Under the pieces are notes generated by a model. That model was given only the letters and a program-made list of their open reading frames with translations. It searched no databases and was not told where the DNA came from. Shown in pieces: positions 23,428-35,696 of a stretch of DNA of 64,000 bases. Position numbers and translations under genes: made by a program. The stretch is from Glandiceps talaboti (Eukaryota > Hemichordata > Enteropneusta > Spengelidae), in assembly GCF_964340395.1 (NCBI RefSeq), contig NC_135562.1, forward strand, positions 18,169,985-18,233,984, given 5' to 3'. Every line of letters starts with the position of its first letter. Position 1 is the first letter of the stretch.

Positions 23428-24461
23428 CTGAAAAATACAGGGCCGGATCGCCTTTGTTAACTAGTTCGACTAAATTGATTGTACAGATAGATTTGATTCA
23501 TACAACTTGACAAGATGTTTTGCAAACAGCAGGATACCACTTCCCATTTAAGGCCATTCCAAAGATTAGATCGGATGAAGTAACCATTTTCACTGGAGTA
23601 AAGAACTATAATAGTAGTAACATTGCAATTCAAACTGTAAAACATTTAACTGTCTCTGCAAAACATAGTTTCAACTAGAAATTGTATTTACCAGCTCTCG
23701 TGCTTTTTAGCCTTCAAGTTGTTTCTGTCGAGTCGTATATTCGTATATATTTACACGTTTCCGTTGATTTTGACTGTGACCTCGCATCACGACAGTGATG
23801 AACACGGTGACGCGGCGGCCACGGCTTTCACATGCAAGTTCCAACTATCATCTACAAACATCTATAAATCTGTTTGAAATTGCTAAACTATTGCTGAATA
23901 ATTATTTCAGGCGATCGAACTTTTGATTTTCACGAAGGATTGAATCAACATCAGTCGAACGATCAACTTGTTGCGAGTGTAGAAATAAACATTCGCAATA
24001 CCACGCTATCTGCGACAATTTAGTCCAAGTTGAGAGGTCACATCAAACATGACATCTCATCGGTAATTTCCGGATTTACATCCGTATTTAAGTTTCACGT
24101 TATAACTTATGGCCTAACTTAGAACCTTCGCGTAGGTGGATTTTTGGCAACGTCCTCTCCACGATCCACATAGTCTATTGAAATCAATTATCGTGAAGGT
24201 CCTTTAAAATTTACCACTACGATTGAACGATCGGCTCTGATCACGTACCCACTGTGACTTCGTTAACTTTCAAACATATTTTTTAACGTATTTCAAAATA
24301 GATTGTTTCGACTCGACCTCCGAGTCCTGGGACATGAACTCGGCTAATGACCGTCGGTCATTTTTGTATTTGGCATGCCACAACTTCGTTGCGCTTTCCT
24401 GTACACCGGCCCGGGATTTGCCTTGTTGTTTTTGATATAACTCCCAAATCTTGTTTTGTTA

Positions 24462-26285
24462 GGGGCAACATCAAAAGTTCAATATAATATATCTAACTTA
24501 ATTGCTTAAGTTAGGTCCCAGACCCCCCCCACCCCCCCATCTAACTTAACTGACCTAAAATTGAAAATCGTTTCAGACTCATACTGTATACTTCCACTTT
24601 CAAACAACGTACCAATATAATACTGAATTATAAATAAAATAGAAAACCATTTTAACTCAGAAAAATACTTTTATTGAAAACCAACAGAACACAACAACAC
24701 TGAATTTACACGTCAAGTCACATTGATTACTAATACTGGTATGTCTGGTTTCACTTTCTTTTTTGAAATGGGAGACATTTCGTGACTGGGTGTAGGCTCA
24801 TCAGCAACACTTTGATCGGATGATTTTTGTTTAACTGAAAAATACAGGGCCGGTCGGGAAAGTGTAGGAATCGCCTTTGTTAACTAGTTCGACTAAATTG
24901 ATTGTACAGATAGATTTGATTCATAAAACTTGACAAGATGTTTTGCAAACAGCAGGATACCACTTCCCATTAAAGGCCATTCCAAAGATTAGATCGGATG
25001 AAGTAACCATTTTCACTGGAGTAAAGAACTATATGTAGTAACATTGCAATTCAAACTGTAAAACCCTGTGTAAAACATTAACTGTCTCTGCAAAACATAG
25101 TTTCAACTAGAAATTGTATTTACCAGCTCTCATGCTTTTTAGCCTTCAAGTTGTTTCTGTCGAGTCGTATATATTCGCACGTTTCCGTTGATTTTGACTG
25201 TGACATCGCATCGCACCACGACAGTAATGAACACGTTGACACGGCGGCCACGGCTTTCACATGCATGTTCCAACTATCAATCATCTACAAACATCTAAAA
25301 TCTGTTTGAAATTGCTAAACTATTGCAGAATACTTATTTCAGGCGATCGAACTTTTGATTTTCACGAAGGATTGAATCAACATCAGTCGAACGATCAACT
25401 TGTTGCGAGTGTAGAAATAAACATTCGCAATACCACGCTATCTACGACAATTTAGTCCAAGTTGAGAGGTCACATCAAACATGACATCTCATCGGTAATT
25501 TCCGGATTTACATTCGAATATAATAATACGAATATTCGTATTAGTTTCACGTTATAACTTATGGCCTAACTTAGAACCTTCGCGTAGGTGGATTATGGCA
25601 ACGTCACGCGTCCTATCCACATAGTCTATTGAAATCAATTATCGTGAAGGTCCTTTAAAATTTACCACTACGATTGAATGATCGGCTCTGATCACGTACA
25701 CACTGTGACTTCGTTAACTTTCAAACATATTTTTTAATGTATTTCAAAATAGATTGTTTCGACTCGACCTCCTGGGACATGAACTCGGCTAATGACCGTC
25801 GGTCATTTTTGTATTTGGCATGCCACAACTTCGTTGCGCTTTCCTGTACACCGGCCCGGGATTTGCCCTGTTGTTTTTTGATATTTAACTCCCAAATCTT
25901 GTTCGTTAGTTTCTGAATGTCGTTCGAAGGGCATTTATAAATTGTGTGAGGAGAACATACTGTGTATGGACCAGAAAGTTGTACGAACCCTTCGTGTCTC
26001 GACGACGCCAACTGATGAAATGTGCGTACGCACACTCTGGATACCCACCTCGTTCCCAAATACCTATTTTGCAGCAAATTTGAAAGCTGAACCGCGTACC
26101 GCTGATAAATCGGACCGACTGTACGCAGTGTTTTATGTAAAAGCAGCCTTGAAATCGTACTAAATTTGCCAAGTATGGCGTTAAATCGTTTTTGACGGTT
26201 GAGAAATTATTTTGGCCAAAACCCCCCACCCCCAAACTAAAGCAATTAAGTTTTTTTGTAAACATCGATCTTTTGACGTCGCCCC
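24462..26285. mobile_element. PIF/Harbinger-like transposon nested in its own kind
   Basis: A 1,824-bp element with ends GGGGCAACATCAAAAGTTC and ...GACGTCGCCCC, flanked by perfect TTA duplications (24459-24461 and 26286-26288). It sits inside the outer copy: the uninterrupted sequence CTTGTTCGTTAGTTTCTG, visible within this element near 25900-25915, is split in the outer copy exactly at TTA. The outer element resumes at 26286-26664, which is why about 378 bp appear twice in tandem. A minus-strand ORF (25721-26077) contains a Lys/Glu-rich KLTNKIWELNIKKQQGK stretch with no recognised domain. Confidence 0.85.
24713..24834 (-). CDS. Possible 3'-terminal exon in the nested Harbinger-like element
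   Basis: Matches the frame at 23306-23427 with the same splice acceptor and stop. Retention of the frame in both copies could reflect a coding exon of the parent element, or simply that both copies are young. Confidence 0.3.
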
Positions 26286-26999
26286 TTAGTTTCTGAAAGT
26301 CGTTCGAAGGGCATTTATAAATTGTGTGAGGAGAACATATATGGACCAGAAAATTGTACGAACCCTTTGTGTCTCGACGACGCCAACTGATGAAATGTGC
26401 GTACGCACAGTCTGGATACCCACCTCGTTCCCAAATACCTATTTTGCAGCAAATTTGAAAGCTGAACCGCGTACCGCTGATAAATCGGACCGACTGTACG
26501 CAGTGTTTTAGGTAAAAGCAGCCTTGAAATCGTAATAAATTTGCCAAGTATCATGGCGTTAAATCGTTTTTGACGGTTGAGAAATTATTTTGGCCAAAAC
26601 CCCCCCACTCCCAAACTAAAGCAATTAACTTTTTTTGTAAACATCGATCTTTTGACGTCGCCCCTAAGGTCATGGATTGACACTATTTCAATTAGTTTTG
26701 GCGGACCAGCTTATATGCTCTTAGCCTTACCCAGCTGTTATTGTGATATGATATTGATATGATATTATGATATGTTCACACGTCGTGACCAGATTAATAA
26801 ACCCATTGTTTCATCATGCAGAAAGCCAGACGTCAGCAGTCACCCCAGTTGTTTTTCGTTTGCGATAAAATCGTCAAGAATGGTAATATTCCCATGCAAT
26901 TGTAATATGCGTTTGGGGGGTGGCATATCTCTGCAACTTGAAAATCCAATATTCAATAAGATGACATTGTTGTGTTCTGTCATTCGCGTGGTTAAAAAC

Positions 27000-28773
27000 A
27001 CTACAAAATGATATCCATTTGAAAAATTCTTTACGTTGACATTCCTTGGTAAACGACAGAATATTATGGTACAACTAAAAGGTACTTTCACACCATGTAC
27101 AAAGTGAATTGTCGTGGTTTTTTTTTTACAAAAGCTCGCAAAACTGGTATGTTTTGTCTTGTTAATTTATTGTGTTCAAAGCCACGTGAAAATGAGAATA
27201 TGTCTCCGTATTTTTGAGGAATTTCGCGATATCTTATTCTGGAAACATGACGGTATGTTAAACCTTCGACAGGTATGAAACATTGTCTCGTAAATATACA
27301 TGCGATTACTGTATGTAGGTAAGACATTGGCACGTCTCGTGAAATCTATCTCTGAAGGCAACAAACGGGAGACATTGAGGCATTTGAACCCCTAGCGAGC
27401 TCACCAAAATTCTCGAATTTCATGACGTCAAGTCACGTAACGTAACGTAAGTGTATTCATTTACGAGGTGATGTTAAAGTAACGTGATTTTTTTGACGTT
27501 GTACATGCTTTGACGTGACGTAACTCGATACATTCATGTCTAGATTTGTTTTCCTGTTTGAGGATGATAGGGTAGACGTAGAGACATTTGATTCCCCCCT
27601 GGCGAGGTCACAATTCTCGTTCTCCTAAAACCGAACTTTCGAATTTTAGAACCGGATACATGCCATTTAGAAAAGACAACAATCGTCTTTCGACGTGAAG
27701 TAGTGTCAACCTGTTATGTTCATCACCAAAAACGGGCGCTCAAACTTTTCGTTTGACCATACCATTTTATGTAAGGGGCGCTATGTAATCAACCAGTTGA
27801 CTACCAATTTATTAATTAACATGTATTATTTTAGCTTTTCACAATTATTTAATACAATTTTGATAATAATTAAAAATAAAGAGTGACTTTAATATTGAAT
27901 CAAGACTAGATGGATTTTCTCACTGCTACTGTTACACTTTATCTACCTACAAATCAATCGGTGATCTGAGAGCTACATGTAGGTCATATTAATGATGCAA
28001 GTAGCTGACTTTCCTTTTCGTGGTACCAAATACAAGTGTACAAAGTTTACAGGTAATCATTATTGTGTACCAGTGACAGTAATACGTGTAATGATGAAAC
28101 GTTACTACAGTAAAGAATTTTGTGAGATTAGTGAATTCTTAGACCGTTGGTAGATGGTATATGTTAGAGCATATACTAAGCATCGAATTCGACTTTTAGT
28201 GCCAATTTCAAACATAACGTGTAAGCTTACACTCGAATTTTATGTTACAACATGGCTAACTTTCGCAGACATAAACAAACTGATAAGAGAGTCGCGTTTC
28301 AGCTATTTGTCCCATATCACATGTAAAATAACGTTTAATTATCAGTTCTACATGGTCGCTCTATCTGTACACAATGTTTACTCATTACAGGAATCAAGTA
28401 CATGAATGTGTTTAAAATGACATTAAAACATTCTCTGGGCAATTTCATTTTTACATGTTACATGTAAAGGGGTAGTAACTGTTACCCTAAAAAGGCATGT
28501 TATTCATGATTTCATTACATGTATGAATAAGTGAAATTCTGGAGTACGGGAATGAATCTCGACGACTATTTTTCATGCAAGCCAAACAAGTTGTTAGAGG
28601 AACTGTTAAATAAAGACATGACATGTTTAACTTTCCCCACCTTTTACGACAGTGTGTATGAAATCGCCTTCAGTTACTAGATGAAGTTGAAACACATGCA
28701 TACAAATAAGCGAATAACGAGTAAAATAAGTGTTAATTAACTATAAAACATTCTACACCCTACGAAATGACAT
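27000..28773. other. Conserved unassigned block of the segment, copy 1
   Basis: This stretch recurs at about 42060-43778 and 49700-51230 with high identity. It contains short ORFs kept in all copies: plus strand 28154-28405 (83 codons, starting MVYVRAYTKHRIRL; 43196-43447 and 50605-50856 in the others) and minus strand 27176-27364. No domain is recognised. A 340-bp part (about 27780-28040) is missing from copy 3. Several CGTGACGT and GTAACGTAAC motifs cluster at 27420-27540. Confidence 0.4.
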
Positions 28774-30599
28774 CTACAAAATGAGTCTATCAAATGTTTC
28801 GTAACTTTTTCTCAAATTAACATAACAACGTGTGCAAATTAGATGACCGCATTTCACTCCCACTGACGACACAGTGTCCGAAAAGCAGACTTTACATGTG
28901 GATTTCTCCGACGTACTGTCCTTGTCAACGTTACTGTCTGTGTTTCCATCAATTTGTTCATGATTTTCGTCTATCTGCTACAGTAATGTCGTAGCTAGTA
29001 CTTCGTGCCCAAACTTTCTTTTAGTACACCTTTGCAATTTGTTATTTATACTGTCAATATTGTATGTCCCTCTTTGTCTACATATTTGTAGATTTGGGAA
29101 GAACATACAATTACCCCGGTAGTGTCTACATTTGTATATACAAATTTGTTGTGTTCAGCTTTAGTGCTATTGTCGTCATTGTCAAATGGAATATATGCCA
29201 GTCGAAGTAATTCTTCGAGTATGATTTTGACTGACGCTGGAACATCACCAAGATTGTGGATCAAATCAAATACTACTGGGCATTGTTCTTGTAAAGTTTT
29301 TAGTGCTTCTAGGTCACAAAATATTGTAGCGTCAATGTTCTTGAATGACAACAGTCTTGCGCCGGGATGTAAAAATCCACATACAGGGGTGCTTGCACTT
29401 AAGCATTGAATGAATGGCCTCCATTCAGTGGCAATTACCCACTTGCCAGACCTGAGGGGTACATGTTCTGCAATCAGTCTGGTGAGTAAACTTGTCATGG
29501 CAGGTTGATATTTCTCGATGTTTTTACCCAGTTCATGAAGTTCAGCCTCAGACACTCCCGTTTGCTCATTGGAGTACGACCTTAACAATACACGTGTTGG
29601 AAAATGACTGATAAATAACAGTTCACTGCATTTATACCTAATAAATGAAAAAAAGAATTAAATTATTATTAGCATTCAATGTAATAAAAGCCAGTACAAG
29701 GCTTCCTTGAAGACTTAGAACAGTGGTGTATGGAACCTTCATAAATTACAGGATTGGGTTAGAGTGGGAGGTCTTGGGGCGAGTCACTTTTTAGCTTCAT
29801 CTGTCAAAGACAGTCAATGGAGCTGTAAGGGTAGCTTGATGCCTGACCTTTGTTTGTCCATCCTTCAACTTTATATTTCAATCCAGCTTCATCTTTTGTC
29901 ATAAATGTGGTAATTAGGTCTAAAATAGGACTGTTTATTAAAAATACATGAAAAATCTTCTTCTCCAAAACTAAAATGGTATACATGTAATCACCTTTCC
30001 TCACCTGTCTTTGAACTTGGTGTGTTTTTCGTCTGCTCAGTCAGGAAATTTGCCCAAGATGCCAAATTTATTCTGAAGGCGAGTGTAGTTGCATCCATTA
30101 CTATTTTATCTGGGCATGAGCCACATTCTTTGCAAATAAAATGTTTACTATAATTGATGTCTAATAATCCCAAGAAACTATACCATGATCATTTGAAATT
30201 ACTGTAGCTTACTACCGTCGCAAAACTACTGGTTGATCTTCTTATGACAGTAAATTCTGTGTAGATTGTTGTTCTTATAAAGAAAAAAGAATTATACAAA
30301 AACAATAAATTAAAAATTTGTTAATGCAATAATTAAATACCACTCAAAACATTTTTACTGTTACTTTGTAAATGTTAATAAAAAGAATTATGTCAACAAG
30401 TAAGTTAAGATATGTCATATATGTTATATAATGTCATAGAATCTTCAATTATATTAAATATGTCAATCACATAATATCAATCGTCATTACGGAATCCATC
30501 CATTAACTAAGGAAGTGGGGTTTTGTATCTTTCTCATCACTGAATACATGTAGATATTGACATCTAGATCCAGTGTAGATATATATAATAAGATCCAGG

Positions 30600-31015
30600 G
30601 TAGATGTGTGATATTACCAATTCAAAAAACAGTTAAAAATACATCTTTTCACACAGTAATGTTTTTTTTTTGTAACTTGCCAAATGTTCCTTTGTACTTT
30701 GTACGCATTTTCCAATTAGCCCTCATCACTTTGTATTCATTTTCACATTTCTTGTAAATAGTAGTTTTTAGTAGTTACATTGTATTTCACTATTTCTCGT
30801 ATCAAGTATTATCCTTTAAGTAGTAGGTTGGATCATGGACACGACTAGGTATGCTTACCTATTTCCATGGTCCCCACCAGAGTTAATATATTTTATTAAC
30901 ATTTTTTTTTTTGTATTCGAACTTTTGTCTTTTCTTTCGTTATTGTTTAACTTTGGTGAAATAAAGATTCATTCATTCATTCATTCATTCATTCATTCAT
31001 TCATTCATTCATTCA
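30600..31015 (+). mobile_element. LINE 3' tail ending in (ATTC)n
   Basis: A sequence with CTTACCTATTTCCATGGTCC, a TTTGGTGAAATAAAGATTC end and about 12 ATTC repeats (30967-31014) is typical of CR1/L2-type LINE 3' UTRs. It lies between a single and a triple copy of a 39-bp unit that begins TACATGTAGATATTGACATC, so the insertion appears to have split a pre-existing minisatellite. Confidence 0.6.
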
Positions 31016-31136
31016 TACATGTAGATATTGACATCTAGATCCAGTGTAGATATATACATGTAGATATTGACATCTAGATCCAGTGTAGATATATACATGT
31101 AGATATTGACATCTAGATCCAGGGTAGATGTGTGAT
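31016..31136. repeat. 39-bp minisatellite, 3 units
   Basis: The unit begins TACATGTAGATATTGACATC and ends CCAGTGTAGATATA; three units in tandem, the last one diverging to CCAGGGTAGATGTGTGATAT. A further unit with the same alternate ending lies at 30545-30615, on the other side of the LINE tail. Confidence 0.85.
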
Positions 31137-31789
31137 ATGTTTGTATGTTCTTTATCAGTAGATGTGGTTATGAAAATGGAATACATCTAATACTTGATCT
31201 AATGATTTCTATAGATATGAAATACATACCTTTCAGTTAAGAAGTAAAACATGAAACGACATACTATCTTATAGTCTATAAGAAATCGTTTCATATTAAG
31301 TAGACACTGTCCTTGCCCATCATATTTAATCACTCCATCACATTGTGGCATGCTACATGGTCTTTGATAAACTGAAAAGTGAAATCATTAACATTAGTCA
31401 TTGATATTAACCATCACCAAAGTGAAATGGATAGATGGCTGACAGTCAAATGGATGGTCAGATACTTGGAAACTACATGTACTGTAATTCTTTTGTTGTA
31501 AATGTCACCACAACCAACTGTGATCTAGTGTAATTCTGCAACTTACAGAGTTCAGCAAGTTAAGAGAAAGCTAAGAGTCTTCATAGAAGGCATAACCACA
31601 ATGTTCAACTTAGTAATTCTTAATTTTATAACACTTGGTTGGTTTATCTTGCTTACCATACTGTATTCAGTGACGATACAGTAGTTTTACTGATAAAGTT
31701 GTTATTATCTGCACATATAAGTGACATAAAGTAAATTAAAAAAACTTCTGAGAAGATTATTGGTTGGGATATTGATTTCAGTTTTTAGT

Positions 31790-32260
31790 TATGATAAAGT
31801 CCAACAATAAGTATATATACATCTACCTAGAAAAAAGACAACACACATAGCAACTGCCAAATGATGTTGTACACTGTTATAGTAACAGCAGGGATGGATA
31901 GGCAAAAAAAGGAACCCAAAAAGTATTTGCAAATATATGTTGATCCACAGAATCAGGCAAATTTGGTGGATGAATAGGCAAATGAATAAACTTACAAAAA
32001 AATGCTTGCAAATATCCCTGGCAACATGGCCAAAACCATAGCAACAGCCAAATGATGATTTATTGCAAATATTAAAATAGGGATTTCTAGGCATGTCAAT
32101 GAACAGTTGAAAATGGTTGTATGTTTGACAAGCAGCAAGACCATGTCAATAACAATGCCCAAATGGTGGTGTATATGGAAAAGCTAACAAAATGATGGTG
32201 CAAATTACAAAGATACCACTGATGATGGATTGACAAATGGATGAACGCAATTGTGCCAGA
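31790..32260. repeat. Degenerate repeats around GCAACAGCCAAATGATG
   Basis: The phrase GCAACTGCCAAATGATG / GCAACAGCCAAATGATG / ACAATGCCCAAATGGTGG occurs at about 31850, 32041 and 32152, with related spacers. It is probably a diverged tandem or interspersed repeat in an intron of the minus-strand gene. No coding call. Confidence 0.4.
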
Positions 32261-33354
32261 ACGCCATTGGGAAATTAGTCTTTTTTTGTGTCCTTTGGGC
32301 CTAATCATCATTTTCTCAAGCATGCAATATTTTATTTTGTTATACAACAAAGGCGACTTATCATGTGTGACATATGCCTGTCACTTTTGTTGTTGTTTCT
32401 ATTTGAAAGTTATTGTAAATATGCTACTACAACATTGGCCATTTGATGAGATCATTTGTGCACCATACAAACTTATCTATTGTGTTGAAACTGTTATCTG
32501 GGGTTACTACGACAGCACGTATGTCCATTTCATCTTCATGTTGAAGAGCTTGTCCACATTTAGGACACAGATCAGTATTAGTAACTTCAGGATGAAGTTG
32601 ATAGAGTCCATCACTATCTTGGTTGAACCACTTGTTGTCAGGCTGACTGAGTACTTGTAGCAAGCTGGGGGTAGCTCAAATGGTATTCTTTTTGAAGACC
32701 TGCATGGATTGTAGTTTGATGATACTTTTTCCTTTTTTAGTAATTTATTGATAATTTCAATGTTTACTACACTGTCTGGGTCACCCTGCTCTAAATATGT
32801 TTGTATTGTCGTAACATGTTTACAGCTATTATATCCATGCTTGCATAACGTACATCTCAAGATGTCAGATTCAACAGTGACAATGGCATAACTACTGTTG
32901 TGCCTAACATACAATATTGGATCATGTCCATTGAGTGCGAAAACTTCATCGACCTGCAAAAGTTAAAAAAATCCTTGTTATGTGGTATTATAAAATAATA
33001 CAGAGGGAAAGAAGTGCATGACAGATGTACAATCAGTAAGAAAAAAAATAAAATCAAGATAGGCTTGTGAGAAATGAAAAAATACAGCCAATGGCATTGT
33101 AGCACAACTGTACAGTTTTAAAACTGTTGACCCACATGCTGATCCATGCTAGGTATAGGTGTTCATTTTCTGAATGATTATTCACTTGTCTATTAATCCC
33201 TGTTGTTATCTTTGCAATAAACACAATCATTTGGCTGTTGACATGGCCATGGTCTTGTTGCTAGGCATATTTGCATATACTTTTTTAAACACCCAAGGTA
33301 ATACACCTACCAAATATTATGGCAATCGGTCTGGCAGATTTTGAATTTAAGTTG

Positions 33355-33357
<3 letters not shown>

Positions 33358-33394
<37 letters not shown>

Positions 33395-33412
33395 GGCAGA
33401 CAGACAGACACT
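33358..33412. repeat. (CA)n then (CAGA)n microsatellite
   Basis: A (CA)n array passes directly into GACAGGCAGACAGACAGACA. The sequence before it (CCAAATATTATGGCAATCGG) looks like a dispersed repeat tail. Confidence 0.9.
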
Positions 33413-35394
33413 TTACCATACCTGTAACACTACTGAACCTTATCAGTTTAGTTATGCTAAAAATGACATTAATCACAGCTGCCACAGTGAATAATTTTGA
33501 ACAGGTCGATCCCGTAAAATTAACATTCTTTAAAATAATGAAAATGATTACTCATTTGGCATAGTAAATAGCACTTAAAGCATAATTAAAATGTGATTGA
33601 TATATTTTTTTAAATTATCATACCTTTTCTGTTTGTATACCATAATTATGATCTGAAAACAAGTAAAGTTATACAATTATCTAATGATAGACTTGTTTTA
33701 ACAACTATGTAATTTAAAGAAAAAGTACTGTAAAGGTACAATACCAGAACTTTTCAGTTTCTATGTTAAAGTTTTTAAAATGTCTAATATCATAACTAGG
33801 CAAAGCCCATAAGCTTGCACAGAATAGATTCATTTGTGACCGGCTGCCTCACGATGATATTGTAGTAGATAGCGCCCTCCACGTGGAGAATTTGCATAGT
33901 ATATAGGATGCACATGCGTACTAGTCAATGAACCACTATTCTGGCCACTGCATGAGCTTTTACAGCTCCTAGCACCATCGTCATAGTTACGTATAAAATA
34001 CGTAATCATTGTACTGTTACTAGGGGGTGGTATCTTTGTTGTTGGATGACTAACTTGTGTATGTTTATCTACTTATTATACCATCCTGGTGTTATATTTG
34101 CAATAAACATGTACATAATATCAATAGTTCTATTGAAGTTGTCTTTTGACTAGGAACATTCAAATTTAATCAGCATTTTCATAAACAGACTGCAATTAAC
34201 ATTTACCATGTTTATCTATTGATTGCACAAATTAGAACTCACCTCCTTTAACGTGTACTGTAGGTTCAATGTCATTTAGTTCATCATACTGTTCGACTAT
34301 GTGTTACAGCTGTAATGTGAGCACAATAATGGCTACATACATGTATGGGAATGAAGAAATGTACAATAATGTAAATAAAAAACGAGAAATCAAGTATTGT
34401 AACAAGGTGATATCTAAATGTCCCTAGAGTTAGGTATAAAAACCATCATCAGGATATATTTACAAAACCATGAACTAACATAAAATGTAAGGTTTGACAT
34501 AGTTTTGACGACCAATTAAGTACTAAAACCTAATTGGTTTTGCTTGCATGAGAGGGTTGTAATATAAATGGTCTATTACATAGTTTTAGCTGTCAATATC
34601 AATTGAATATGGTTTGTTTGAATCTTTAGTTTTATCAACCCAATTGTTTACATCTACTTTACACTGCAATCTTAATATTAAACTAATAAACCTGATATAA
34701 GTTCAAGTTTATTTATTGTTTAAATTGGTAGTATTTAGTAGGACTGTCCATAGTCTGGTTGTCAAAGGGCAGTACAATATCTTTAATAGTATTTATTTAG
34801 TAGGACTGTCAAACTTGTAGCGTTATATAAAGAAAAATTCAAACTGTTGACTAAAAAACATGCCTATATCATTATAGTAAATACACCAGTCTGGTGAAAG
34901 TAAATTGAGCAATGATAACTTAAAATCCAATACAGACATGATTAATCATTAAAGCTGACGCATTTGTTGACAATATGTGGTAGCTATGTGTCTACTTTTA
35001 TAAACATGAACATTGAAATAGCAGAAAAGACAACAACATACAATTGCTAATAGCCTACCCCAGATAATCAAATTTTTCATCTTTGTTGCATTATTACTGC
35101 GGTTAAAAAAGCCATCCTTAAAAATAATTTTAACCCAAATCAGTATGTGAGATAAAAAAATGTAATGTAATGTAACTTGAAAACATTTATAATTAAGTGC
35201 CAACATAATGCCACATTAGCAACTCTGATTACATGCATATACATTACCTGCATGATGGTGACTTAATATTGTCATCTAAGGTGTTAACGAGTTTCATGCA
35301 CTCATTATCACAGCTGCATGTGTACACCCAATGTGTGTCAATGTCAAATACTTTGCTTCTTCTTTTCACCACAAAAAATTCATTCCTCTGCAAT

Positions 35395-35696
35395 TTAAAA
35401 TAGAACATACATTACTACCAGACTTAAAAAAGGACAGTCACCAAATAATTTGGCTAACTGCCTATGTACATATGTATTGGTCTGATTAATTCGTTCTTGT
35501 CCCTCGCGAGGTGTGTCCAACTTGACCTTGTTTGTATAGTTGTATCCCATACAGTTCAAGAACACGGTTTCAATGGAGAAACAACACAGGACATTTCTTA
35601 AGGTCAAAGTCTTCAGGACAATGAAGGATTCAACATTATCCTTGTCTACGACACGGCAAAGGGTAGTCTTGTACTTGTAGGGTCATTTTAGCAAGT
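35395..35696 (-). other. Possible 5' extension of the HMGXB3-like gene up to the duplication junction
   Basis: On the minus strand a frame stays open from about 35670 to 35395 and reads through RVVDKDNVESFIVLKTL, NVLCCFSIETV and KVKLDTPREGQERINQ. The residue mix looks protein-like, and it directly precedes the exon at 35387. Segment copy 2 starts at about 35697, so a 5' part of the gene may have been cut off by the duplication. The start codon is not determined. Confidence 0.35.

Larger units (their letters stand above)
23052..26664. mobile_element. PIF/Harbinger-like DNA transposon, outer element (interrupted)
   Basis: The terminal inverted repeats begin GGGGCAACATCAAAAGTTC on the left and GGGGCGACGTCAAAAGATC (reverse complement of the right end), flanked on both sides by the trinucleotide TAA (23049-23051 and 26665-26667). 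A 3-bp TWA target duplication with GGG-starting TIRs is the hallmark of PIF/Harbinger. Segment copies 2 and 3 have no insertion at the matching sites (about 41711 and 49369). The element is split at 24461 by a second copy; without it the length is about 1.79 kb. No DDE transposase or Myb/SANT domain was recognised, so it is probably non-autonomous. Confidence 0.8.
18690..30370 (+). repeat. Segmental repeat, copy 1 (longest)
   Basis: First of three direct copies. Order of shared modules: leader with CACCTCTACCACACGAACCC; TGACGTCA region; TATA box and coiled-coil ORF; (GT)n; CA microsatellite; GATATGATATTGATATGATA; a conserved unassigned block at 27.0-28.7 kb; and the 3' exons of a minus-strand HMGXB3-like gene. 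Copy 1 alone holds the PIF/Harbinger-like insertion at 23052-26664. The right edge is near 30370, where copy 2 (45385) diverges. Confidence 0.8.
28774..35387 (-). pseudogene. HMGXB3-like multi-exon gene, broken (copy 1)
   Basis: Minus-strand exons with matching phases: 35387-35248, 34296-34243, 33652-33624, 32953 to about 32520, 31371-31230, 30273-30005, 29970-29848 and 29637-28774. Encoded features: HWVYTCSCDNEC; CTLCKHGYNSCKH (SWIM-like Cys/His pattern); CPKCGQAL; VYQRPCSMPQCDG; CKECGSCPDKIVMDATTLAF, as in invertebrate HMG-domain-containing-protein-3-like proteins; and a C-terminal RING-like CKVC...CGHLICTRC. Breaks: a one-base shift near 32650 after ELPPA; no GT donor in the required phase near 32520; a stop at about 30192 (TGA where copy 2 has TTA); a 7-nt deletion near 29852; and a one-base C-run difference near 29115. 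A LINE tail sits in the intron at 30.6-31.0 kb. No 5' end was fixed; an open stretch runs to about 35670. Family assignment is from motif recall. Confidence 0.5.

Noticed and set aside
25906-26547. Minus-strand ORF of 213 codons with an internal repeat
   Set aside because: It crosses the boundary between the nested and outer transposon copies, so the repeat is the shared element end read twice, not a protein repeat.
26286-26664. A separate 378-bp tandem duplication next to 25905-26285
   Set aside because: Better explained as the remaining right end of the outer Harbinger-like element after the nested insertion; TSDs and break positions fit exactly.
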